Positions 1 to 8,089 of a stretch of 64,000 nt of DNA are shown here, piece after piece. How positions within the stretch are numbered: position 1 is the first letter of the stretch; every line of letters begins with the position of its first letter. The stretch spans positions 62,001 to 126,000 of the forward strand of contig NZ_CAMJOS010000003.1 in the NCBI RefSeq assembly GCF_946407605.1, read 5' to 3'. The position numbers were made by a program, and so were the translations under genes. The notes below the pieces were generated by a model that made no database searches, was not told the DNA's origin, and saw nothing but the letters and a program-made list of their open reading frames with translations. The stretch comes from an uncultured Prevotella sp. (GTDB lineage: Bacteria; Bacteroidota; Bacteroidia; Bacteroidales; Bacteroidaceae).

Positions 1-363
1 TTTCTGCCCATTATCATCAGTTGTCTTGGCATTTAGCCCGTCCACCGTTTCTATCTCACCATTTGCCTTGACAACGGCATCGCTTATGGCTTTGATGATC
101 TGTTCGCTATATGTTTTGTCTCCACCATGAACCAAACGGATGCGTACTGGCAGATAGCCATCTGCTTCCAGAAGAGGGCACATGCCGGCATTGATGAGTG
201 ATGTCTTGCCAGCTCCAGATATGCCATAGATGGTAGTTGTCAGATTGTTACAGACAGAATCCTTCAGTCCTGCCATGTCCTTTTCACGTCCGAAAAACCT
301 ATAGGCATCTTCATACTCATATGATGCCAGTCCCAACCAAGGATTATTATGATTATTCAACAT
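1..363 (-). CDS. nSTAND-type NTPase, N-terminal part (runs off window)
   Basis: Reading the complement from the ATG at 361-363 gives 121 uninterrupted codons to the window edge. The start, MLNNHNNPWLGLASYEYED, followed by a FFGRE motif and a P-loop GISGAGKTS near residue 50, is the arrangement of the novel-STAND class 1 NTPases (a P-x-G-L-x-x-(Y/F)-E-x-x-D-A-x-x-F-F-G-R-E entry before the Walker A motif). These are large signal-transducing ATPases often used as sensors in anti-phage systems. The start lies 8 nt after the stop of the SIR2-like/TIR gene on the same strand, so the two are almost certainly co-transcribed. The C-terminal sensor part lies outside the window, so its specificity cannot be judged. 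Confidence 0.85.
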   Translation of the reverse strand, partial: MLNNHNNPWLGLASYEYEDAYRFFGREKDMAGLKDSVCNNLTTTIYGISGAGKTSLINAGMCPLLEADGYLPVRIRLVHGGDKTYSEQIIKAISDAVVKANGEIETVDGLNAKTTDDNGQK

Positions 364-371
364 AGTTTGTC

Positions 372-1724
372 TTATCTGAATGAACGTATCAGTTTTTTCA
401 ATTGCATCTCGCAGTCTTCTGCATTGATATTGATAGCATGGGCATCTCTGAAAGGTTTGGGAATCTGCTCGCTGTTAATGTTACTGTCATCAATAACCAC
501 CGGAGCAAAATAGGGTAGACCATATCTGAAATCCATCTCTCTGATGGCCATTGCCCATTCCTTGCGGAAAAAACGCCGTCCGGGAATCAGTGTGGTGCTT
601 GAAATGATAGGCATGAAACGTTTGGCTTTTGATATCTTCTCTTCTATGATAGTTTCGTATAGATCGGATGATTTCAACTCCCTTTTATCAAACCATGTCT
701 TTGCACCGAGAGCCTCCAGTTTTTCTGCTACATATGCGGCTTTATCCCTATCTTCATCGGCATAAGAGATAAAGACATCTATTTCATCGTTATCCGCTTT
801 TTGCTCGTTAGATTCTATGGTAGTATCAGGTTTTTGGGCCTGTCTCTTTTCCCATCTGTCCATGAACTCATTTATAAAAATACTGCCATTCTCAAAAATT
901 TCTGTCTGAATGCGCGATAAGAAACGCATTAATTCCTTGTCTTCACCAACTTTTGTCCTTGTTACTACACCCTGCATCTCACTGGTGGCAGAGGATAGCG
1001 AAAAATTGCGGATAGAATGCCAGAAGAAACGGAATAGCCAATTTGGATAGTTGCATCCCAGCAGCAAAAGAAACTTACCACTCAAATACTTGCTGATTTT
1101 TTCTGGACGTGTCTCTATATTATGCCACATGTGGAGATAGTCCAAGAAGTCATCATCGGTTACTTTGTATGATTTGTTGATGCGACTCTCTTTGCCAAAC
1201 AGATAATATAAGGTTGGGGTATTGGCAGAGAGTGTTCCATCAATGTCATTGCGGCTGGATTTGTCATAGACCTTGACTACTACATTGCCAAATGTGGCAT
1301 ACAGAGAAGACTCTAGTCCTGGTACATATGATGTGGTAAGGATTAGCGGGAATTTCCCTATGGCTAGAAATTCCTCTATGTTGTTTCGGCAGCGTACCCT
1401 TGTCGTACGCAGAATAGAGTCAATCTCAAAGTAAAGGTCAGTCTTTTTGCCAGCATTACGACGGTTTTTAAAATTTTCGACATCAATTGTGTCGGTGATT
1501 GTTGTGAAGTCTACTGTCTCATCGTTGATATTGAATTTGCGTGATAATTCTCTTATAAGAAATGTATCAATTCGCATATCAGTTCCGCTCTCTTCATCTT
1601 TGATATAGAAAAACTCATCACCAATGATAGGTACCACACGCTCACGGTCAATAGCATCAAGCAGAATGTTCCAATTCCTGTCATTGATGGTCTCAACTGT
1701 ATTATTTTGTTCTTTTGTATCCAT
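372..1724 (-). CDS. SIR2-like domain plus C-terminal TIR domain protein
   Basis: This is a 450-aa cytosolic protein. Residues ~18-250 resemble degenerate SIR2 folds: RVVPIIGDEFF at the nucleotide-binding position, LILTTSYVPGLE at the TTNxD-like position, a YLFGKES strand and the late FLLLLGCNYPNWLFRFF segment. After a charged linker, residues ~315-450 form a TIR domain (IDVFISYADEDRDKAAYVAEKLEALG, then AKTWFDKREL). SIR2 and TIR domains can both hydrolyse NAD+, and in bacterial immunity they act as abortive-infection effectors. Here the SIR2 glycine motif is atypical, so this domain may bind ligand rather than catalyse. The gene precedes an nSTAND NTPase by 8 nt, suggesting a sensor-effector pair. 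A good promoter lies about 150 nt upstream. Confidence 0.8.
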   Translation of the reverse strand: MDTKEQNNTVETINDRNWNILLDAIDRERVVPIIGDEFFYIKDEESGTDMRIDTFLIRELSRKFNINDETVDFTTITDTIDVENFKNRRNAGKKTDLYFEIDSILRTTRVRCRNNIEEFLAIGKFPLILTTSYVPGLESSLYATFGNVVVKVYDKSSRNDIDGTLSANTPTLYYLFGKESRINKSYKVTDDDFLDYLHMWHNIETRPEKISKYLSGKFLLLLGCNYPNWLFRFFWHSIRNFSLSSATSEMQGVVTRTKVGEDKELMRFLSRIQTEIFENGSIFINEFMDRWEKRQAQKPDTTIESNEQKADNDEIDVFISYADEDRDKAAYVAEKLEALGAKTWFDKRELKSSDLYETIIEEKISKAKRFMPIISSTTLIPGRRFFRKEWAMAIREMDFRYGLPYFAPVVIDDSNINSEQIPKPFRDAHAININAEDCEMQLKKLIRSFR

Positions 1725-1873
1725 ATTTATAGTACTATAATCTATAAAATTTGTCTTTTCGTATTAAGAATAATCATGTCATTCAATAACCAGTTGGTCA
1801 TTGAATATATCTTTAAAGAACTTCTTCATGTTGTATTTCCTGTTCATATAGGAACGTTTTAGGTTGTTGGCAG

Positions 1874-1903
1874 CAAAAGTACAAAAAAAATATGAAAATA
1901 CAA
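1874..1903 (-). promoter_or_regulatory. Promoter of the SIR2-TIR/nSTAND operon
   Basis: On the minus strand TTG (1901-1903), 19 nt and TACTTTTG (1874-1881) match the Bacteroidota -33/-7 pattern (TTG, ~20 nt, TAnnTTTG). It would give a leader of about 140 nt before the gene starting at 1724. Confidence 0.6.
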
Positions 1904-1939
1904 TCTTTTTGACAGAAAAATGCCAAAAAGATTGTATTT
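1896..1939. promoter_or_regulatory. Perfect 15-bp inverted repeat overlapping the -33 element
   Basis: The arms AAATACAATCTTTTT (1896-1910) and AAAAAGATTGTATTT (1925-1939) are exactly complementary, with a 14-nt centre. The left arm covers the -33 TTG of the promoter for the defence-type operon. It could be an operator for a repressor, or a terminator for upstream transcription. There is no T-tract beyond the arm on the minus strand. The remaining bases to 2050 show nothing recognisable. Confidence 0.5.
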
Positions 1940-2050
1940 GTTTGTGAAACTAGTATGTTGGGGTAAGGAATCGCTACCTGTTATTCCGGTATTATTAGTT
2001 GAGAAATAACATTACTTCGTAATGAAAATGCAACAATCTGTATCACTAGT

Positions 2051-2114
2051 GTCCGGTTAAAACATCCGGAATATTAATTAAAGATTTAATTAGCATTCAA
2101 AAAAACAACCGGAC
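2051..2114 (-). terminator. Nested inverted repeats after the TPR gene
   Basis: Outer arms GTCCGGTT (2051-2058) and AACCGGAC (2107-2114) enclose an inner pair TAATTAAA (2075-2082) and TTTAATTA (2085-2092). The structure begins immediately after the TAG stop of the secreted TPR gene (2116-2118), so a transcription terminator is the simplest reading. The flanking CTAG at both ends and the TGTCCGGTT ends also resemble terminal inverted repeats of a decayed insertion element. Confidence 0.4.
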
Positions 2115-2115
2115 T

Positions 2116-3711
2116 CTAGTCTAGTCCATTTTCAAACAAAAGACGTAATAGTTCCTGCAAATTGTCTTCTTCCTCTTCCTTTTCATGAAGCCTTTTTGTG
2201 CTAGAATGCAGTACACTTCCGATATGGTTTTTTCTATAAAAAAAGTCATTTGAATACAATCCTGTTCTTATTTCATTAGATTTGTACCAATAATCATATG
2301 CTATTGATTCATCCTTTTTCTCCTGATAAATATCTCCAATAAGCGAATAAATATCCATTAAAACGAACTTGCTACTTATATTGTCAATCTTACTAATTAT
2401 TTCTAGCGCTTTAAGTTCATATTCTAGAGCGTTATAATAATCTTCTGTTAAATAAAAGATTTTACCTATGTTGTAAAATGTTCTTGCCACATGCTCATGC
2501 TTCTTGCCATATATTTTTGTATACAAATCCAATGCTTTTTTATAATTCAAGATAGCATCTTGATATATTTCCAATTTCGTAAAAAGATCACCTATAGAAT
2601 TGTATATGACTGGTATTATTGGATTATCTTTTTCTTTCAAGTCAAGAGCCATCTCCAAAGCAAGATTTAAGCTTCTCATAGCCATGGTATATTTATTAAC
2701 ATAAGTCAATACTTTTCCCAAATTGCAGCATACACTGATACTTATTGGAGAACCCTCGACTGAATAATGCAAAGCTCTATTAAAGTATTCCCATGCTAGC
2801 ATATAATTAGATGAACGGTAATAATCCCAGATGTATTCCCCCGCAGCATTTTGCCATTCTGCGTTTGTGGAATCCAATTTTGCCCGCAATTCAATGTAAT
2901 ATACTGCAGAGTCAGTCAAATTCATAACAGAAAAAGCTTTAAAGAAGCTGTCGCAACGTCGCGCAACCTCTTCGATGTCTGCTTGGTGAACTGTTTTAGC
3001 CTGCTGCAATTGGTTTTCCTGCTCTAGGATGGCTTGCCCCTGTTGTAAGATGTTTTGGACTTGAGTATGAATATCTCCACGGGTGCGCAAAAGTGAGTCT
3101 GCATGGGTCAATTCGCCATTCTCAATAAACCATGAGACTTTCTGATAGAATTCATCCAATTGGTCATAGTCAAGTGTAGAGTAACGTTTGGCCATTTCCG
3201 CAATCAGTTTCTCATTCTCAGTTTGTCGCTGATAGAGGATACAAAACAAACTGTCCTTCTCTGCCTTTGTAGTTTTCAAAGCCTCTATCTCATCTTCCTT
3301 TTGCGTTAATTGTTGTTGTAAGTAGTGACGTATCTTACGTTCTGCTGCCAAAATATCCGAGCGTTGCTGTTCTGGTGTTTCCATTACTAGATAAATTGGA
3401 TTGGCAGATTGCTGATATAACTTTTTCGTTGCATCCACATCTACTAACTCGTAACCTTTTTTCTGTACAGACTCCACCATGTAGTTTTTTTTAGGCACTA
3501 TGAACGAGAATGATCCATTAGTATTCCTTACTCCTATACTATTGCCACCTTGTATTTTTACGGTAGATCCAGGTAGTCCTTGACCAGGAATATGCTTGCC
3601 ATTTAGCATTCGTCCCTTTGTCTTGACATATCCTTTCTGAATTTGTCCGTTTGCTGTCAATCCGTACGAGGCAATCAAAAGAATTATAATTAATCTAATT
3701 AATCTCATCAT
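2116..3711 (-). CDS. Secreted protein with carboxypeptidase-regulatory-like domain and TPR repeats
   Basis: 531 aa. Residues 1-22 are a signal peptide ending near GLTANGQ. Residues ~27-110 resemble a carboxypeptidase regulatory-like beta-sandwich (GQGLPGSTVKIQGG and a NGSFSFIVP turn), common in Bacteroidota surface proteins. Residues ~115-265 are Gln/Glu-rich and probably coiled coil. From ~290 to 490 are tetratricopeptide repeats, for example IPVIYNSIGDLFTKLEIYQDA and HVARTFYNIGKIFYLTEDYY, spaced about 40 residues apart. This architecture is typical of periplasmic scaffold proteins; no catalytic motif is visible. The acidic EKEEEE stretch near the end is notable. It lies 77 nt downstream of a lipoprotein gene on the same strand and may share its transcript. 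Confidence 0.8.
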   Translation of the reverse strand: MMRLIRLIIILLIASYGLTANGQIQKGYVKTKGRMLNGKHIPGQGLPGSTVKIQGGNSIGVRNTNGSFSFIVPKKNYMVESVQKKGYELVDVDATKKLYQQSANPIYLVMETPEQQRSDILAAERKIRHYLQQQLTQKEDEIEALKTTKAEKDSLFCILYQRQTENEKLIAEMAKRYSTLDYDQLDEFYQKVSWFIENGELTHADSLLRTRGDIHTQVQNILQQGQAILEQENQLQQAKTVHQADIEEVARRCDSFFKAFSVMNLTDSAVYYIELRAKLDSTNAEWQNAAGEYIWDYYRSSNYMLAWEYFNRALHYSVEGSPISISVCCNLGKVLTYVNKYTMAMRSLNLALEMALDLKEKDNPIIPVIYNSIGDLFTKLEIYQDAILNYKKALDLYTKIYGKKHEHVARTFYNIGKIFYLTEDYYNALEYELKALEIISKIDNISSKFVLMDIYSLIGDIYQEKKDESIAYDYWYKSNEIRTGLYSNDFFYRKNHIGSVLHSSTKRLHEKEEEEDNLQELLRLLFENGLD

Positions 3712-3788
3712 TTAGACTTCTTTATAAATGTAATCAGTAGATAAACTAAAACTGATGCCGCCAAGGACGGGTAACGTACCACTTATGG

Positions 3789-4334
3789 CTATTGCATCGT
3801 TGATTCAATAAGGGAATTAACATCTTCGGGGATTATGTTTCTGAACAGATATGACGTTCCCTCAGGAAGATCCAATGTTCCGGTGTCTTCACCACCGCAA
3901 TGGTACACGTATGCGTCAAAATACATCTCATCACCTTTGTATAATCGGACATATTCTGTCTTGCCGCCTGTACAACCGGAGACTTCTGTCTCCTCATGTT
4001 TGGATATTCCTTTTTCAGCAACAGCCTCTCTAAACTTCTGATACTCCTCTGCGGTGTTGTCGTATTGTCGCTGTAAGAGCACGTCACCATAGCTATCAAT
4101 GGTGATTGTCTTCTTGCTGCTGGAAATTGAAATGGTGTAACTGCGGTGATACTGTGGTGCCACAGAGGCATCTCCAAACCTGTATTCCATTTTTGTGGTC
4201 TGTTCCCAGTCTGCACTACTAATTATTCCTTGTTCCGTTTCGGGTTGCTCGTCATTATTACTTTTACAATGTACAAACAATGATAATACAGCTATCAAAG
4301 TCAATACGAGTACAAAAGTCCTTCTGATTTTCAT
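3789..4334 (-). CDS. Small lipoprotein of unknown function
   Basis: 181 aa when started at the ATG at 4332-4334. I prefer this start over one 90 nt upstream because it begins directly with a type II signal peptide: MKIRRTFVLVLTLIAVLSLF followed by VHC, the lipobox cysteine at residue 23. The mature part is polar, with a beta-rich segment (a YTISISSSKKTITIDSYGD run) and two short cysteine motifs (SGCTGGK, YHCGGED) that may pair as a disulphide. No family is recognised. It sits 44 nt after the stop of the preceding unknown gene and 77 nt before the TPR gene, all on the minus strand. Confidence 0.75.
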   Translation of the reverse strand: MKIRRTFVLVLTLIAVLSLFVHCKSNNDEQPETEQGIISSADWEQTTKMEYRFGDASVAPQYHRSYTISISSSKKTITIDSYGDVLLQRQYDNTAEEYQKFREAVAEKGISKHEETEVSGCTGGKTEYVRLYKGDEMYFDAYVYHCGGEDTGTLDLPEGTSYLFRNIIPEDVNSLIESTMQ

Positions 4335-4378
4335 AAGCTTACAATTATTACGTTTGTATCGATGGATTATACGATTAT

Positions 4379-5248
4379 TCAATAGGATTCCCCACACATG
4401 AGTAGCTCTCCCATTCGGAGGCAACAGTCTTCATAGGTGGCTTGTTTACGGCCCAGCCACGTGAGGCAGTTGTCGATGCTGTCGAAGGAGTGGATGATGA
4501 TGCGGGTGGTCTTTCGGGTGAAGTCGAACTGCAGGAACCAGATATAACCCACTAAGTCAATCTGCCCCCGCTCGTAGCAGCGCAGCTCCATGGACATACA
4601 CTCAAATTCGTCTTCTCGGCCTGGGGCTCCCGGGTATTGGACGCGAATCACGGCATTGCTGCGGAACAGATTGTCCCTTTCCTGTTGGTGCTCTGCTCGA
4701 CATCTCAGACCGCACAACAGCTCGTGTGACTGACGGGAGCTGATGCCGTAAACATCCACATCATGGGCATACCAGTTTTTATCGGGTGGCGCCTTTTGCC
4801 ATTCGGTCCAATAGTAGAGGAGGCCTTTTTCGGTAGGGTAGGTCTTGATGGCATAGTCGAACCATGCGAGCCAGAGCTTGCACTTCATGAAAAACTGGTT
4901 GGAGACGATCTCTTGTTCTATTCTGTTGATGTCGCCCATGGTGATCCAGGCCAGAGCCACATGCTGATGCTCCTTGTCTGCCACGCGCATCACGAGGTCA
5001 AAGATGTCGTCAGTACCTCTTACCTTGTGGCATTGGATGGTGACCATAGACAGCTGCAGTATGGGACTCTTCATTTCAAAGCCCTCCTCGCAGCTCTGCT
5101 TTTCCGTCAGGTCCTGCCTAATGCGTTTCTGCAACTCAAACTGAGCCCTCGCCAGGTTCACATCCAGTGGCATGACTTCAAAGCGTGGCGTCCCCTTTTC
5201 CTTGAAGAACTCCTCGCGTGACAGATAGGTCTTTCCGTCTATTTCCAT
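4379..5248 (-). CDS. Hypothetical cytosolic protein
   Basis: 289 aa, with no signal peptide or membrane segment. The sequence is rich in Trp, Cys and charged residues (LWLAWFDYAIKTYP, YYWTEWQKAPPDKNWY, QFDFTRKTTRIIIHSFDS). Its regular hydrophobic alternation suggests a folded alpha/beta protein, but I recognise no domain or catalytic motif. It starts 77 nt downstream of a broken ORF on the same strand, and the promoter at 5743-5773 probably serves both. A long antisense reading frame over 4763-5221 is a shadow. Confidence 0.6.
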   Translation of the reverse strand: MEIDGKTYLSREEFFKEKGTPRFEVMPLDVNLARAQFELQKRIRQDLTEKQSCEEGFEMKSPILQLSMVTIQCHKVRGTDDIFDLVMRVADKEHQHVALAWITMGDINRIEQEIVSNQFFMKCKLWLAWFDYAIKTYPTEKGLLYYWTEWQKAPPDKNWYAHDVDVYGISSRQSHELLCGLRCRAEHQQERDNLFRSNAVIRVQYPGAPGREDEFECMSMELRCYERGQIDLVGYIWFLQFDFTRKTTRIIIHSFDSIDNCLTWLGRKQATYEDCCLRMGELLMCGESY

Positions 5249-5325
5249 AAGCCCATTGTGTTAGGTAATAGTTCCGCTGCAAAAATAGTCATTTTTTCGT
5301 TATCTTCCAAGAAAAACTCGAAAAA

Positions 5326-5661
5326 TCACTTCGTCACCATCTGATGTAGTGCCTTTTCGAAACCCTCCTCCAGTACTGGCGGGTCATCGGGGTAGACGCT
5401 GTGATAGTCTTGCTCCAGCTGGTCCATCAGTTGCATGACCAGTTTTAGCTTTTCCCACCTGGATCGCTTGCTCAGCAGGGCGAACCTGAATACGTTGTAG
5501 AACTGCGGAAGTCTGATGACTTCACCATTTTAGACTCTCGCGCGTGTCTTCTCGCTGACATGATGCTGCTTGAGAACACGTACAGAGACGCCTTTCACAT
5601 CGGAGCCGACAAAGGCCTGAAGGAACTTCAGTGTCAGCGGTGTTGAAAAGAATCTTTTCAT
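5326..5661 (-). pseudogene. Small conserved-looking ORF interrupted by one in-frame TAA
   Basis: From the ATG at 5659-5661 the minus strand reads 43 codons (MKRFFSTPLTLKFLQAF...), meets TAA at 5530-5532, then continues in the same frame for 67 more sense codons to the TGA at 5326-5328, through LPQFYNVFRFALLSKRSRW, a Met/Leu/Gln-rich helix and PDDPPVLEEGFEKAL. Composition and codon use are coherent on both sides of the stop, so the most likely reading is one ~111-aa gene with a recent nonsense change. Alternatives are two short overlapping genes, a sequencing error or read-through. The function is unknown. A strong promoter lies 80 nt upstream. Confidence 0.6.
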
Positions 5662-5742
5662 AAGTCAAAACTCTTTAATATTAACAGGTTAAGTGTTAAT
5701 TAATACTTATTTCGTCCCAACAATGTTGGAACGTTTCGTGTG

Positions 5743-5773
5743 CAAAGTTACAACTTTTTTCCGAACTTTGCAA
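5743..5773 (-). promoter_or_regulatory. Promoter for the broken ORF and following gene
   Basis: On the minus strand TTG (5771-5773), N20, TAACTTTG (5743-5750) is an excellent Bacteroidota -33/-7 pair. A CCAACA/TGTTGG dyad lies at about 5723-5735, just downstream around the expected start of transcription, and could be an operator. Confidence 0.65.
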
Positions 5774-5835
5774 TGTCCGGGCAAAAGTTTAAAAAAATTT
5801 AGCATGTAATGACTAAAAAGTAAAATATTATCTTT

Positions 5836-7056
5836 ATGAAAGAAAAGAATCTCATTGAGGAGGAACTCTGCCAAGCTGGCGAGGCTTCTCCCGTATCGCC
5901 ATTGGTTGTAAAACTGGACAAGTATCGTATCATGTCCGACACGCAAGTACCGCCCGAGGAGTTCCTCCTGCGACTGTTTGGTAAACCATGTTTTCCACGC
6001 CGTGACCTGTCCACTATTACTGGTCTGGAGAAGTGTGGAAAGACGTTTTTTACCTCGATGCTCATGGCCTGCTGTGCCGAGAAAAGTGTGCTCGAACTGG
6101 AACGTATCCGCGAGGAGCCGCTGAAAGTGATGTGGTACGACACAGAGCAGAGCAAGCAGTCGACAAAGACCATTCTTGCTGACCGTGTCTTCAAACTGGT
6201 TGGGCCTCATGTATCTTCGAATCCTGGTGGCCCTTTGGCAAGCGAGCAAAGCTCGAGCGCCGTGGCACAAGACGCCGACATCGAAAGCAATTTCTTTGTT
6301 TTCAACGTCAGAGCCTGCACATACCAGGAGCGTATGGAATTGCTGGTGGCCGGCATCGAGGCATACAAGCCCGACATGGTGATTATTGACAATGTGAGCG
6401 ACTTGCTGCCCAGCGTGAACGACTCTGAGGCGTCTATTCAGGTGATGGACCAACTGATGCAGATGGCTTCGTTGTACGACTGTAACATCACCGTGGTCAT
6501 CCACCTGAATCGTTCTGGCGAGAAGCGCAACCTGCGCGGCTGGCTCGGCACCGAGATCCTGCACAAGGCCTTTGAGGTGTACTACTGCGAGCAGATAGAG
6601 CATACGGATGTCTTCTTGGTAGAGCAGACGCTCACCCGAAAATATCACATCCAGGAGAAGCTCTATTACCGTATCGATGACAATGGCCTGCCCCGAGTCA
6701 CCGGCAAGCCCAATTATCAGCCTCGCGACAACAATGGTCAGTTTAAGAGCAGCAAGCCGGATGCCTATCAGATTAAGACTGAGAGGGCTGACACGTTCAA
6801 CCAGAAGTATATCATCCGTCATGAGGACAATGCCCGTCAGCCATGGGAGTGGAATCTCCGTGCGTTGTTCCAAGATGCGATGACCGGTCTGCCGTCGTTG
6901 CCACCCGATGCCCTGCAGAAAGAGGTGATGGCCCTGAGCGGCATCCAGCAGCCCAAGTATTACGAGAAAGTCTACGACCTGGCGGTTGACCAGCGTGTGG
7001 TGCAGAGCACGATGGCTCGCAATGGTCGTATTGTGGTCGTCCTTCTCCCTTCTTAA
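5836..7056 (+). CDS. RecA/RepA-like AAA ATPase (first gene of the HU-amidase cassette)
   Basis: 406 aa. Walker A is GLEKCGKTF at residues 63-71 and Walker B is in PDMVIIDNVSDLL. The WYDTEQSK segment and the HLNRSGEKRNLRGWLG segment resemble the RepA/AAA_25 family of hexameric RecA-fold ATPases. Members occur in phage and mobile-element replication modules, and in Bacteroidota they head a cassette continuing with a TOPRIM-like protein, a DUF4248 protein, an HU-like protein, a smalltalk peptide and an amidase, as here. Role in DNA handling is inferred. A long reverse-strand frame over the same bases (5707-6873) has no family resemblance and is a shadow. The gene ends at TAA 7054-7056, directly before a large hairpin. 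Confidence 0.8.
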   Translation: MKEKNLIEEELCQAGEASPVSPLVVKLDKYRIMSDTQVPPEEFLLRLFGKPCFPRRDLSTITGLEKCGKTFFTSMLMACCAEKSVLELERIREEPLKVMWYDTEQSKQSTKTILADRVFKLVGPHVSSNPGGPLASEQSSSAVAQDADIESNFFVFNVRACTYQERMELLVAGIEAYKPDMVIIDNVSDLLPSVNDSEASIQVMDQLMQMASLYDCNITVVIHLNRSGEKRNLRGWLGTEILHKAFEVYYCEQIEHTDVFLVEQTLTRKYHIQEKLYYRIDDNGLPRVTGKPNYQPRDNNGQFKSSKPDAYQIKTERADTFNQKYIIRHEDNARQPWEWNLRALFQDAMTGLPSLPPDALQKEVMALSGIQQPKYYEKVYDLAVDQRVVQSTMARNGRIVVVLLPS

Positions 7057-7119
7057 CCCCCTCTCTATATAGTCCCCATCCTCTCTCTTAAAAGAGAGAT
7101 GGGGCTATAGTAAGAGGGG
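7057..7119. repeat. Long imperfect hairpin between the ATPase and DUF6371 genes
   Basis: A left arm at 7057-7089 (ending CCCCATCCTCTCTCT) and a right arm at 7093-7119 (AGAGAGATGGGG then CTATAGTAAGAGGGG) are complementary over roughly 25 bp with small bulges. It starts on the base after the stop codon. It lacks a following T-tract, so it could be a REP-like element or an RNA-stabilising hairpin that sets unequal expression of the two genes, rather than a terminator. Confidence 0.6.
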
Positions 7120-7176
7120 TGTAGAAGGAAGGACGGACACAAAGACCTTATCCGTTCAATTCGAAAATAAATCGTG

Positions 7177-8088
7177 ATGAAAATGAAAATCAAAAATCTA
7201 TTCGTTCATTCGTTTAAATCCATAGGCCAGTCTTTGAGCTTGGTCGTCAGCACAGTCAACGGCCAGCTCCACATCCACGGCCTCGTTCCCCGGCCTACCG
7301 ATCCTCGCCCTCTGTGGGCGCAGCGTCTCTCGTCAAAGAGCAGCTTCTGTCGTGCCGTTGTCCGGTCGGGCCTACTGACTCATCGGCAGATGGTTCACGC
7401 CGCCTGGCGCTATCGTCTCGGTCGTTCAAAGGACGATGCTGTCATCTACTGGCAGATTGACCAGCTGGGGCAGTTGCACGATGGCAAGCTGATGTGGTAT
7501 GGCCCTGACTGTCACCGCCTGAAGCATCGTAATGCCACGTGGGTCATGTATCTGCTCAAACAGTACTATGGCGTACCCCAAGATACCTTCCAGCCCACTC
7601 ATGTCTTCTTTGGCACGCATTTATTATGTCACACGGAAATCACGGAAACCACGGAAAGATATTCGTGTAATTCGCGTAATTCGTGTTCAGAAAGCGCATC
7701 CGTTTCATCCGTGCAATCCGTGTTCAAGCATAGTCCCGTGGTTTGTGTTGTTGAGGCCGAGAAGTCTGCCGTGATTCTCTCTGAGCTTTATCCCCAGTAC
7801 ATCTGGCTGGCTGCAGGCGGCATGCATGAAGTCCAGGTTAACAAGTTTCTGCCCCTTCGTTATTTCAAGGTCATCCTTTTTCCTGATACAGACCCTGATG
7901 GTACTGCCTTCCGTTGCTGGTACGATGCAGCCCAACAAGTCATGCGCTCTTTCTTTTGGCCCAAGCACAATCCTATCCGTGTCTCTCCCATCCTCGAACT
8001 CCATGCCAATCCCGACCAAAAGTCCCGCAAAATCGATCTCGTTGATTATATCTTCGAGGGTCACACAGTCACAAATTCCATAGATTAA
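7177..8088 (+). CDS. DUF6371-type TOPRIM-like protein with an in-frame repeat insertion
   Basis: 303 aa from the ATG at 7177 (a GTG lies one codon earlier). The C-terminal half contains VVEAEKSAVILSEL and VILFPDTDPDG, the Glu and DxD signatures of a TOPRIM fold as in primases. An N-terminal region with HAAWRYRLGRSKDDAVIYWQ is typical of the DUF6371 proteins that follow the AAA ATPase in this Bacteroidota cassette. Residues ~150-185 are unlike the rest: Ser/Thr/Cys-rich sequence encoded by a repeat insertion at 7627-7730. The frame stays open across it, so a full-length product is possible, but function may be impaired. It stops 1 nt before the next start codon. Confidence 0.7.
   Translation: MKMKIKNLFVHSFKSIGQSLSLVVSTVNGQLHIHGLVPRPTDPRPLWAQRLSSKSSFCRAVVRSGLLTHRQMVHAAWRYRLGRSKDDAVIYWQIDQLGQLHDGKLMWYGPDCHRLKHRNATWVMYLLKQYYGVPQDTFQPTHVFFGTHLLCHTEITETTERYSCNSRNSCSESASVSSVQSVFKHSPVVCVVEAEKSAVILSELYPQYIWLAAGGMHEVQVNKFLPLRYFKVILFPDTDPDGTAFRCWYDAAQQVMRSFFWPKHNPIRVSPILELHANPDQKSRKIDLVDYIFEGHTVTNSID
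7627..7730 (+). repeat. Inverted array of CACGGA/TCCGTG-type short repeats inside a gene
   Basis: Three copies around CACGGAAA (CACACGGAAATCACGGAAAC...) are followed by reverse-oriented copies (TTCGTGTAATTCGCGTAATT, then ATCCGTTTCATCCGTGCAAT). It resembles an empty version of the inverted repeats that flank the GxxExxY gene about 2 kb downstream (9475-9505, 9892-9923), with CACGGA replacing CACAGA. It lies in frame within the DUF6371 gene. Confidence 0.7.
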
Positions 8089-8089
8089 T

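Noticed and set aside
2051..2114. Complete insertion sequence at the inverted repeats
   Set aside because: Only 48 nt lie between the arms and no transposase remnant was found; kept as terminator or decayed ends only.
5707..6873. 388-codon reading frame on the minus strand opposite the AAA ATPase gene
   Set aside because: No family resemblance, Leu/His-rich shadow of codon bias; the plus-strand frame has clear Walker motifs.
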